A stretch of 64,000 nt of DNA. It comes from UBA12481 sp942493265 (GTDB taxonomy: Bacteria > Bacteroidota > Bacteroidia > Bacteroidales > UBA12481). The stretch lies in NCBI GenBank assembly GCA_942493265.1, contig OW818688.1:5270001-5334000 (forward strand). The letters are read 5' to 3'. The translations under genes were made by a program, and so were the position numbers. Positions 17,658-24,685 of the stretch are shown here, in pieces; positions within the stretch are counted from its first letter, which is position 1; each line of letters opens with the position of its first letter. The notes beneath the pieces are model-generated. The model did no database searches. It worked only from the letters and a program-made list of their open reading frames with translations, and was not told the origin of the DNA.

Positions 17658-19072
17658 TGAACAGACGAAAGCAACTTCTGAAGTACCTGATTTCTGATTT
17701 CCTGTCAGCCGGATCCAGCTGGACGCTCTTTTTTGTATTCCGGAAGATCTATATCGAAACCAAGAAATTCGGCTATCCGGTACCTATAGAATTTGACCAC
17801 TCATTTTTCCAGGGTTTGGCAATACTCCCGCTGGCCTGGATCCTGTTCTATTTTATCACCGGTTACTACAAGGAAGTTTTCCGCAAATCCCGTTTGAGCG
17901 AACTTGGGCAAACCATTGGCACAACATTTATCGGGGTATTGATAATATTTTTCGTGCTGATCCTGGATGATACCGTAAAAACCTACACCAACTATTACCT
18001 GTCATTCCTGGTTTTATTCGGACTCCATTTTGTGTTGACTTACCTGCCCAGGGTTATTTTTACCACGATATCGGCACACCGTATACACAACCGGATCATC
18101 GGATTTCCCACTTTGCTGATCGGGTCAGATAAGCGGGCGGATGATTTGTTTATCAGCATGGCCAACCAGCCGCGATCCACCGGAAATAGTTTCATCGGAT
18201 TTATCAGCGTGAGCAAATACGATAAATATCTGATGGAAAAGCATATCCCTCATCTGGGTACCCTGAAGGATCTTCAAAAAATCCTTGCCCAGCATCCCGT
18301 TGAAGAGGTAATCATCGCGATAGAGAGTTCCGAGCATGAATTGCTAAAAAAGATCATCAACCGGTTGGAATACAGAAAGGTTACCATCAAGGTTATCCCC
18401 GATATGTACGATATTCTTACGGGAATGGTTAAAATGTCGTCGATTATCGGAACCCCGCTCATTCAGATCAGTCATGACCTCATGCCGGCATGGGAAGAGA
18501 ACCTGAAGCGGATTATCGATGTGGTTGCCTCCTTTTTCATGCTGATCCTTTTATCGCCGGTTTATCTTTTCCTTGCTATCGGGGTAAAGCTGACCTCAAA
18601 AGGACCGGTGTTTTATTCGCATGAAAGGATCGGGCGGTATGGCAAGCCATTTACCATTTACAAATTCCGTTCGATGTGCAGCAACGCTGAAGTCAACGGT
18701 CCGGCCCTTTCGAGCAGCAATGACGCAAGGATCACCAGCTTCGGGATGTTTATGCGTAAAATGAGGCTTGATGAGCTTCCGCAGTTTTACAACGTGCTGA
18801 TCGGGGATATGTCGCTCGTTGGCCCCCGTCCTGAAAGGCAGCACTTTATCGACCAGATCATAAAAACGGCACCCCATTTTAACCACCTGCAGAAAGTGAG
18901 ACCCGGTATTACCTCCTGGGGACAGGTTAAATTCGGTTATGCTTCCAATGTGGAGGAGATGATTGAACGGCTCAAATACGACATTCTGTACATTGAAAAC
19001 ATGTCGCTTCTTGTGGATCTTAAAATCATGATCTATACTATCAAAACTATCCTTAATGCCAGCGGAAAGTAA
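17657..19072 (+). CDS. Polyprenyl glycosylphosphotransferase (exopolysaccharide initiating sugar transferase)
   Basis: 471 residues. Four N-terminal membrane helices (to about residue 145), a Rossmann-like cytoplasmic domain (about 150-260), a further helix (about 289-315, KRIIDVVASFFMLIL...) and the catalytic bacterial sugar transferase domain with KFRSM, RKMRLDELPQFYNVL and GDMSLVGPRPE. This family (WcaJ/WbaP type) moves a sugar-1-phosphate onto undecaprenyl phosphate as the first step of capsule or exopolysaccharide assembly. No other glycosyltransferases, flippase or polymerase are in the window, so the gene acts away from a main polysaccharide cluster. Confidence 0.92.
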   Translation: MNRRKQLLKYLISDFLSAGSSWTLFFVFRKIYIETKKFGYPVPIEFDHSFFQGLAILPLAWILFYFITGYYKEVFRKSRLSELGQTIGTTFIGVLIIFFVLILDDTVKTYTNYYLSFLVLFGLHFVLTYLPRVIFTTISAHRIHNRIIGFPTLLIGSDKRADDLFISMANQPRSTGNSFIGFISVSKYDKYLMEKHIPHLGTLKDLQKILAQHPVEEVIIAIESSEHELLKKIINRLEYRKVTIKVIPDMYDILTGMVKMSSIIGTPLIQISHDLMPAWEENLKRIIDVVASFFMLILLSPVYLFLAIGVKLTSKGPVFYSHERIGRYGKPFTIYKFRSMCSNAEVNGPALSSSNDARITSFGMFMRKMRLDELPQFYNVLIGDMSLVGPRPERQHFIDQIIKTAPHFNHLQKVRPGITSWGQVKFGYASNVEEMIERLKYDILYIENMSLLVDLKIMIYTIKTILNASGK

Positions 19073-19083
19073 AAGTCGGAACC

Positions 19084-19743
19084 ATGGAAACAAAAAAGAA
19101 ATTTGCCGTTATTCTGGCCGGTTGCGGTAACCGGGACGGCGCAGAGATTCATGAATCAGTGATGACTTTGTATGCCATTGCCAAAACCGATTCAACTTAT
19201 GAGGTTTTCGCTCCTGATATTAACCAGCATCATGTGATCAACCATTACACCGGCGAAGTAACCGGCGAAACCCGGAATGTACTGGCGGAATCAGCCAGGA
19301 TTGCACGCGGCAAGATCCGTCCACTCAAGGAATTTAATGCGAAAGATTTTGATATTCTGATGTTTGCCGGAGGATTCGGGGTAGCGAAAAATCTTTGCAC
19401 CTATGCATTCGCCGGTGCCGAATGCACGGTAAACCCCGAAGTTGAAAAAGCTGTAAAAGATATGCATGGTGCAGGCAAGCCGATTGGTGCGCTGTGTATT
19501 TCACCGGTCATACTGGCGAAGGTTCTCGAGGGAGTTACGGTTACCATGGGGCAGGACCCGTCGGCGATAAAAAACGTAAAGCAGATGGGCGCATCGCATG
19601 AGACTACAAATGCACGGGAGATCATTACCGACCCTAAAAACAAAGTAGTGACCAGCCCTTGTTATATGTTGGATTCAGGCATCGTTGACATTGCCGAAGG
19701 TGCAATGAACACGGTGAACGCACTGATCGGGTTAGCGGACTGA
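19084..19743 (+). CDS. elbB: Isoprenoid biosynthesis glyoxalase ElbB (DJ-1/PfpI-like)
   Basis: 219 residues with the ElbB start FAVILAGCGNRDGAEIHESV, the nucleophile-elbow region PIGALCISPVILAK (Cys about 139) and the glutamate site DGAEIHE. ElbB has weak glyoxalase activity and was named as an enhancing factor of isoprenoid synthesis; the in vivo role is uncertain. The gene starts 11 bp after the sugar transferase and may share its transcript. It ends 2 bp before the stop of the oppositely oriented DUF4294 gene. Confidence 0.9.
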   Translation: METKKKFAVILAGCGNRDGAEIHESVMTLYAIAKTDSTYEVFAPDINQHHVINHYTGEVTGETRNVLAESARIARGKIRPLKEFNAKDFDILMFAGGFGVAKNLCTYAFAGAECTVNPEVEKAVKDMHGAGKPIGALCISPVILAKVLEGVTVTMGQDPSAIKNVKQMGASHETTNAREIITDPKNKVVTSPCYMLDSGIVDIAEGAMNTVNALIGLAD

Positions 19744-19744
19744 A

Positions 19745-20338
19745 TCAGATGTAGCCTTTTTCGATGTAGGTTACAATCTGCTCAATCACAGCATCCTCCC
19801 CTTTCGGGTCATATTCGGATTTAAGATTGGTGCCAAACAGACGGGCCATTCCCTGCCAGAAAAATGCGCTGACTGACCCGCGGTAGGAATCAATCCAGTA
19901 ATAAGTGGAATTGGAAGTTTCACGGTCGACCAGCTTAAACAGGAGTTTACCCTGGGTAATGGTCATTTTACGAAGGTCGGCTTCATATTTTACCCAAAGT
20001 GAATCCTCCATGTTTTTAACCAGCTTTCTGCGCTCCTTATCGGTTTTTGCATGGGAGAGCTTAAGGTCGACTTCCGCTACAGTCGCTGCAACGATTTTAG
20101 AGTAGGGCAAAACCTTTTTGAGATTATATACCAGCTTCCAGTATTGCTTTTCCTGGAATCGGTTCTTAAACACCTTTACAGGCAGTATCGGCACCTCCTT
20201 CAGGTCGATATGCGGTATGGTGTCACCATTGATTATAACAGTTCTGAGAGCAGTATCCTGCCGGACCTTTGCAACCGCCTGGGCATTTAAAATTTCACCG
20301 GACAGGCAGAACAGAATCGTGAATAAAATAAAACGCAT
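19745..20338 (-). CDS. DUF4294 family secreted protein
   Basis: 197 residues with a signal peptide (MRFILFTILFCLSGEILNAQ). The core KNRFQEKQYWKLVYNLKKVL and later YYWIDSYRGSVSAFFWQGMA are those of DUF4294, a family limited to Bacteroidota and usually encoded near housekeeping genes. A periplasmic role is likely from the signal peptide; no mechanism is known. It has its own promoter box and lies 43 bp downstream of sucC. Confidence 0.82.
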   Translation of the reverse strand: MRFILFTILFCLSGEILNAQAVAKVRQDTALRTVIINGDTIPHIDLKEVPILPVKVFKNRFQEKQYWKLVYNLKKVLPYSKIVAATVAEVDLKLSHAKTDKERRKLVKNMEDSLWVKYEADLRKMTITQGKLLFKLVDRETSNSTYYWIDSYRGSVSAFFWQGMARLFGTNLKSEYDPKGEDAVIEQIVTYIEKGYI

Positions 20339-20371
20339 ACACCTTCCGGCAATTCCATTGCCTTTTTTTTA

Positions 20372-20379
20372 CAAAGATA
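20372..20379 (-). promoter_or_regulatory. -7 promoter box of the DUF4294 gene (TATCTTTG on minus)
   Basis: On the minus strand TATCTTTG lies just after the sucC stop and 33 bp before the ATG at 20338. The leader between them holds a small hairpin (GGCAAT/ATTGCC, 20348-20362) with an A-run on its 5' side in this direction, so it is not a terminator for sucC. Confidence 0.45.
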
Positions 20380-20381
20380 AA

Positions 20382-21581
20382 TCAGGAAACCGCCTCTTTA
20401 ACCAATACGGCAGCTTCCTCAAGGGTAATGGCTGAAGAAACCTTGAGTCCCGACTGGTCGATGATAACCTTGGCTTCCACAGCATTGGTTCCCTGTAAAC
20501 GTACAATTACCGGAACAGGAACCGTGCCGATAATGCGGTAAGCATCCACAACACCCTGAGCCACGCGGTCGCAACGCACAATTCCGCCAAAAATATTGAT
20601 CAGGATAGCTTTAACATTCGGGTCCTTCAGGATGATCCGGAAGCCTGCTTCAACGGTTTGAGCACTGGCCGTGCCGCCCACATCCAGGAAATTGGCAGGC
20701 TGGCCGCCCGAAAGCTTGATCATATCCATGGTTGCCATGGCCAATCCGGCTCCATTCACCATACAGCCAACATTACCGTCGAGTTTAATAAAGTTAAGAT
20801 TGTATCCCGATGCTTCCACCTCAGTAGGGTCTTCCTCGTTCAAATCGCGCATGGCGGCATAATCCGGATGACGGAAAAGAGCATTTTCATCGAGATTGAC
20901 CTTGGCATCTGCTGCCAGGATCAGGTCGTCGGATGTTTTAACCAGCGGGTTGATTTCCAAAAGCGATGCATCGGTTGCCAGATAAGCATTATACAGTGCC
21001 GTTACAAACCGTACCATATTTTTATGTGCGGTACCGGTCAGTTTCAGGTTGAAGGCAATCTTTCGTGCCTGAAATGGCAGAATTCCAACACCCGGGTCAA
21101 TTTCTTCCGTAAAAATCAGTTCCGGGGTATTGTGCGCTACTCCTTCAATATCCACACCACCCTCCGTGGAGTACATGACAATATTCTTGCCGGTTTTACG
21201 GTTAAGCAAAACGCTCATATAAAATTCCTTAACTGAAGGTTTGCCATCAGCTCCGGGGTAATACATATCGCGCTGCACGAGCAGTTTTCTAACCAGTTTG
21301 CCTTCCGGACCAGTTTGCGGGGTCACCAGGTTCATGCCCAGAATCCGGGTTGCCAATTCTTTCACCTGCTCAAGCGAGGAAGCAATCTTCACGCCGCCAC
21401 CCTTGCCTCGACCACCGGCATGGATCTGTGCCTTGATCACCCAGAATTTCGTACCGGTTTGGCTCTGAATTAATTGCGCGGCTTCCACAGCAGCTTCAGG
21501 CGTTTCAACCATGAGTCCTTCCGCAACCGGAACACCGTGTAACTGGAGCAGTTGCTTGGCCTGATATTCGTGAAGATTCAT
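20382..21581 (-). CDS. sucC: Succinyl-CoA synthetase (ADP-forming) beta subunit
   Basis: 399 residues, ATP-grasp N-terminal domain starting MNLHEYQAKQLLQLHGVPVA and with KAQIHAGGRGKGGGVK; the C-terminal CoA-ligase domain has NGAGLAMATMDMIKLSGG and LINIFGGIVRCD, where the alpha-subunit phosphohistidine loop docks. Works with SucD in the TCA cycle or its reductive branch for substrate-level phosphorylation. sucD is not adjacent. Confidence 0.95.
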   Translation of the reverse strand: MNLHEYQAKQLLQLHGVPVAEGLMVETPEAAVEAAQLIQSQTGTKFWVIKAQIHAGGRGKGGGVKIASSLEQVKELATRILGMNLVTPQTGPEGKLVRKLLVQRDMYYPGADGKPSVKEFYMSVLLNRKTGKNIVMYSTEGGVDIEGVAHNTPELIFTEEIDPGVGILPFQARKIAFNLKLTGTAHKNMVRFVTALYNAYLATDASLLEINPLVKTSDDLILAADAKVNLDENALFRHPDYAAMRDLNEEDPTEVEASGYNLNFIKLDGNVGCMVNGAGLAMATMDMIKLSGGQPANFLDVGGTASAQTVEAGFRIILKDPNVKAILINIFGGIVRCDRVAQGVVDAYRIIGTVPVPVIVRLQGTNAVEAKVIIDQSGLKVSSAITLEEAAVLVKEAVS

Positions 21582-21683
21582 AAATGCTTGATTTTTCTGA
21601 TTAAATAACTCTTAGCAGGCGTTAAAATTGCAACTTTTTTAAGTGAAACAAAAATCCTTTGCACAGGTTCAGCCCAATGCTGC

Positions 21684-21691
21684 TATTTTTG
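21684..21691 (+). promoter_or_regulatory. -7 promoter box of the RNA methyltransferase gene (TATTTTTG)
   Basis: TATTTTTG fits TAnnTTTG and stands only 12 bp before the ATG at 21704. Transcription would begin within about 7 bp of the start codon, giving a very short leader; it also argues against a start at 21659. Confidence 0.45.
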
Positions 21692-21703
21692 CACAAAGTA
21701 ATT

Positions 21704-22219
21704 ATGATGCGACAGCTCACAAATGATGAACATGGCCGTCTCGACGTAGAAGGATTTAAGTCGGCCGACAAGAACCCGGTAATCGTTGTCCTCGACAATG
21801 TCCGAAGTCTGAATAATATAGGATCCATCTTCCGTTCCTGTGATGCATTCCGGATCGAAAAGCTCATCCTGTGCGGCATCAGCACCCCACCCCCGCACCG
21901 CGATATCCATAAAAGCGCCCTTGGTGCGGAACTATCAGTTGACTGGCAATATTTCGAGAACACCGCCGATGCCATAACCGATCTCAAATCAAAAGGCTAC
22001 CGGATATTTGCCATCGAGCAAACCACCCATAGCATTCCGCTCAACGAATTCACCCTGTCGGCACCCGCAGCCATCATTTTCGGCCACGAAATCCACGGCG
22101 TATCCCCGGAAGTCCTCGCCCTTTGCGAAGCCGCCATCGAAATCCCCCAATACGGCACCAAGCACTCGCTCAATGTAGCTGTGAGCGTAGGGATCCTCCT
22201 CTACCAAATCACCCAATAA
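21704..22219 (+). CDS. TrmH/SpoU-family RNA 2'-O-methyltransferase
   Basis: 171 residues from ATG 21704 (or 21707). Motif 1 NVRSLNNIGSIFRSCDAF, motif 2 IIFGHEIHGVSPEVL and motif 3 IPQYGTKHSLNVAVSVGILL define the SPOUT trefoil-knot methyltransferases of the TrmH class, which methylate the ribose of tRNA or rRNA using SAM. The short length without an N-terminal RNA-binding domain resembles TrmH-like proteins of Bacteroidota; the target nucleotide is unknown. The frame extends to 21659 but the promoter box lies within that extension. Confidence 0.88.
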   Translation: MMRQLTNDEHGRLDVEGFKSADKNPVIVVLDNVRSLNNIGSIFRSCDAFRIEKLILCGISTPPPHRDIHKSALGAELSVDWQYFENTADAITDLKSKGYRIFAIEQTTHSIPLNEFTLSAPAAIIFGHEIHGVSPEVLALCEAAIEIPQYGTKHSLNVAVSVGILLYQITQ

Positions 22220-22330
22220 TGTGCTAATGTGTTAATTTGCTAATGTGCTAATTTTAGAAAAGTTGCATGCCGTCATGCAATGGCGATTCTTCAATTAGCA
22301 AATTGACAAATTAACCCATTAGCAAATTGG
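22217..22330. repeat. Inverted pair of 8-bp tandem arrays around a palindrome
   Basis: The left arm (about 22217-22253) has four 8-bp units of the form GTGCTAAT (GTGCTAAT, GTGTTAAT, TTGCTAAT, GTGCTAAT). The right arm (about 22292-22330) has the inverse units ATTAGCAA, ATTGACAA, ATTAACCC, ATTAGCAA, ATTGGCAT. The centre has a perfect palindrome TTGCATG-CCGT-CATGCAA (22263-22280). The whole could fold into a hairpin of more than 100 nt just after the methyltransferase stop. Confidence 0.85.
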
Positions 22331-22364
22331 CATACCCACCAAAGCTTAATTTTTACTCGGATAC

Positions 22365-22400
22365 AAACTTAACTAACTTCTTAGTTGGATATTTAAGTTT
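22365..22400. promoter_or_regulatory. Nested inverted repeats, probable BlaI operator
   Basis: AACTAA-CTTC-TTAGTT (22371-22386) is a perfect inverted repeat close in form to BlaI/MecI operators (TACTA...TAGTA type). It lies inside a wider inverted repeat AAACTTAA (22365-22372) / TTAAGTTT (22393-22400). The right inner arm overlaps the TTG -33 element at 22385-22387, so repressor binding would block RNA polymerase. Autoregulation by the BlaI gene that follows is the simplest reading. Confidence 0.65.
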
Positions 22401-22415
22401 CTCGTTGTACCTTTG
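22385..22415 (+). promoter_or_regulatory. Promoter of the blaI-blaR1 pair (TTG -33, TACCTTTG -7)
   Basis: TTG at 22385-22387 is separated by 20 bp from TACCTTTG at 22408-22415, matching the Bacteroidota sigma consensus in both boxes. The start codon is 16 bp further on. Confidence 0.65.
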
Positions 22416-22431
22416 TTAAAAACGTAACAAC

Positions 22432-22803
22432 ATGCGCGATTTAACAAAAGCCGAGGAACAGATCATGCAGGTATTGTGGAACATACAGCCTGCATTCGTT
22501 AAGGACATCATTGCAGAGCTCCCGGTGCCCAAGCCTGCATACAGCACGGTTTCCACGATAGTAAGAATTCTCGAGTCGAAAGGGTTTATCGATCATGAAG
22601 CATTCGGGCCCACGCACCGGTACTTTGCACTGGTGAGCAAGGACGAATACTCACACTTTTCCATGAAAAAGATGCTCGAAAATTATTTTGACGGCAGCCT
22701 GAAGCAAATGGTTTCCTCCTTCACCAACCGTGAAAACATCAATCTGAAGGAGATGGATGAAATTCTGAAAAAGCTAGAGCAAATCGAAAAACCAAAGCCA
22801 TGA
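22432..22803 (+). CDS. BlaI/MecI-family transcriptional repressor
   Basis: 123 residues. Winged-helix fold with the family start RDLTKAEEQIMQVLWNIQPAFVKDI, the recognition region AYSTVSTIVRILESKGFI and the wing HRYFALVSKDEYS; the C-terminal helices serve dimerisation. Represses its own operon until cleaved by the BlaR1 protease encoded next. Its stop overlaps the ATG of that gene by 4 bp (ATGA). A likely operator lies 45-67 bp upstream. The signal sensed need not be a beta-lactam. Confidence 0.9.
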   Translation: MRDLTKAEEQIMQVLWNIQPAFVKDIIAELPVPKPAYSTVSTIVRILESKGFIDHEAFGPTHRYFALVSKDEYSHFSMKKMLENYFDGSLKQMVSSFTNRENINLKEMDEILKKLEQIEKPKP

Positions 22804-24590
22804 ACCTGATTCAGAACATTATACTAACCAACCTCTTTATCATACTGATCTATCTGGTATATAAGGCTGGGTATAGCCGCAACAGCTTCTTCAAGGCTAA
22901 CCGGTTTTTTCTGCTTACCGGGTTAGCCACCGCAATGGTTTTGCCCTGGATCAGTCCGGTTCTGAACTTTCTCAGTCCGGTAAATGAAATTCAATGGCTG
23001 CCTGCCGCACCGATTGTCGCGGATGAAACGCTCATCATGGCCGAAGGAACCCTGGTGGAGCCGGAGTATGTCGCCAGCCCCCTTCAGCTGGCATTAAGGG
23101 TATATATGGCGATGACTGCCATCATTTGCCTCACGAGCATACTCCTTTGGATCAAACTGCTTATTTCAACCCGTAAAGCGCCTGTGCACCGGTATGGCCA
23201 GATGAAGGTAATCGTCATAAAAAGAAGCTGGACTGCATTCAGTTTTTTTCGCACCATATTCTATCCTCACCCTTTTGATCCGACGTTGCCCGAAACCAGG
23301 CTCATCCTTGAGCATGAGCTGGTTCACTCCAGGCAATTGCATACACTCGACAATCTTTTTTACGGAGTCGTTCGCCTCCTTTTCTTCTTCAATCCGTTCA
23401 TTCATCTGCTGCATAAAGAATTAATGATTACCCATGAATATCTGGCCGACCGATTGACCTCCGGCAATGACCGGCCGGGATATTCCCGCATATTGATCAG
23501 CCATCAGTTTAAAGTCCCCCATTTTCTATTGATGCATCCATTTAACAAACAATCATTTTTAAAAAGGAGACTTAACATGTTATCGAAAAGCACACAAAAT
23601 CACCTGGCAGGTTGGAAATACCTGCTCGCACTGCCCTTACTCGGAGGTATGATCCTGGCCAGTTCCTGGACCGTCACAGCCCAGGATCAGGCAAAGAAAA
23701 GCAAGGAAGAAATTGCAAAAATGGCCGTAGAGAAGGAACTCACCAAGGCAGGATACTCAAAAGCGGAGATCGAGGAGATCAAGCTTCGCATTGATGGAAT
23801 TCCTTATTCAAAGGAAGTGTTAGGTAAACCTACACCACCCAAAGAACCATTAAAAGGTAAAATGGAAGGTACAAACCAGCAGGTTTTCCTTATTGTTGAA
23901 GATATGCCAACCTTTCAGGGCGGGACCGTGGAGAATTTCAGGAACTGGGTTCAGAAAAACGTTAAGTACCCGGCTGAGGCAAAAGCCAAAAAGATCTCCG
24001 GTACGGAATATGTCTCCTTTGTGGTTGACACCATGGGCAAAGTCAGCAATATTACTATTGTCAGAAGCTCCAGCCCGATCCTCGACGAAGAGGTAATACG
24101 GGTAATGAAATCAGCTCCCGACTGGAACCCAGGCAAGCAGAGGGGACAGCCGGTTAATGTATCCTTCTCGATTCCTGTTAAATTTATGCTGGATAAAACG
24201 CCAGCCAAAAAGGTAGATGGAAAGTCAGAAACTAAAAAGGCGAATCCGGTAAAACCGGACGAAGCGGAAAAACAGGTTTTCCTGATCACGGAAGAGATGC
24301 CTGAATTCCAGGGTGGAACCCTTGATAAATTCCGGAACTGGGCTCAGGCAAATGTTAAATACCCGGCAAAAGCCATGGAGAACAGTATATCGGGAACCGT
24401 GGAAGTTGGTTTCATTGTGAACCGGGACGGAAAGGTTGAGGATGTTCATATCGTAAAAAGCGTTGATCCTGTTCTGGATGATGCGGTTATCAATGTAGTT
24501 AAGTCATCGCCCGACTGGACTCCAGGTAAGCAGCGGGGAAAAGTGGTTAAAGTCTCCCAAAACATGCCCATAAAATTCATCCTTCAGTAG
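22800..24590 (+). CDS. BlaR1-like M56 metallopeptidase with two TonB C-terminal domains
   Basis: 596 residues. Membrane helices at about 5-22, 37-57, 97-122 and one near 267-285 frame the cytoplasmic M56 zinc protease: HELVH at 172-176, with Glu in HEYLAD (about 212-217) as third ligand. In place of the penicillin-binding sensor of BlaR1, the part beyond the last helix has a short linker and two homologous TonB_C domains (about 372-466 and 502-596; each with NWxQxNVKYPA... and DWxPGKQRGxxVxVS...P.KF). The two copies are similar enough to indicate a recent duplication. The protease presumably cleaves the BlaI partner; the TonB domains suggest sensing or contact with an outer-membrane receptor or cell wall. 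Confidence 0.88.
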   Translation: MNLIQNIILTNLFIILIYLVYKAGYSRNSFFKANRFFLLTGLATAMVLPWISPVLNFLSPVNEIQWLPAAPIVADETLIMAEGTLVEPEYVASPLQLALRVYMAMTAIICLTSILLWIKLLISTRKAPVHRYGQMKVIVIKRSWTAFSFFRTIFYPHPFDPTLPETRLILEHELVHSRQLHTLDNLFYGVVRLLFFFNPFIHLLHKELMITHEYLADRLTSGNDRPGYSRILISHQFKVPHFLLMHPFNKQSFLKRRLNMLSKSTQNHLAGWKYLLALPLLGGMILASSWTVTAQDQAKKSKEEIAKMAVEKELTKAGYSKAEIEEIKLRIDGIPYSKEVLGKPTPPKEPLKGKMEGTNQQVFLIVEDMPTFQGGTVENFRNWVQKNVKYPAEAKAKKISGTEYVSFVVDTMGKVSNITIVRSSSPILDEEVIRVMKSAPDWNPGKQRGQPVNVSFSIPVKFMLDKTPAKKVDGKSETKKANPVKPDEAEKQVFLITEEMPEFQGGTLDKFRNWAQANVKYPAKAMENSISGTVEVGFIVNRDGKVEDVHIVKSVDPVLDDAVINVVKSSPDWTPGKQRGKVVKVSQNMPIKFILQ

Positions 24591-24605
24591 CCACATTCCC
24601 AACGC

Positions 24606-24632
24606 GTCACTTGTCACTCGTCACTTGTCACC
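24606..24632. repeat. 7-bp tandem repeat (GTCACTT/GTCACTC)
   Basis: Units GTCACTT, GTCACTC, GTCACTT and a partial GTCACC follow without gaps between the BlaR1 stop and the terminator. Non-coding. Confidence 0.7.
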
Positions 24633-24672
24633 AAAAAAAAGAGCCGCTTCGTAAGAAGCAGCTCTTTTTTTT
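24633..24672. terminator. Bidirectional terminator
   Basis: AAAGAGC-C-GCTTC GTAA GAAGC-A-GCTCTTT forms a 12-bp stem with one mismatch, with A-run before and T-run after, between the convergent BlaR1 gene (ends 24590) and the TPR lipoprotein gene (ends 24686). Confidence 0.85.
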
Positions 24673-24685
24673 ATCTGGTGAATGA

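Noticed and set aside
22432..24590. Beta-lactam resistance operon
   Set aside because: No beta-lactamase or PBP2a gene is present, and the BlaR1-like protein lacks the penicillin-binding domain.
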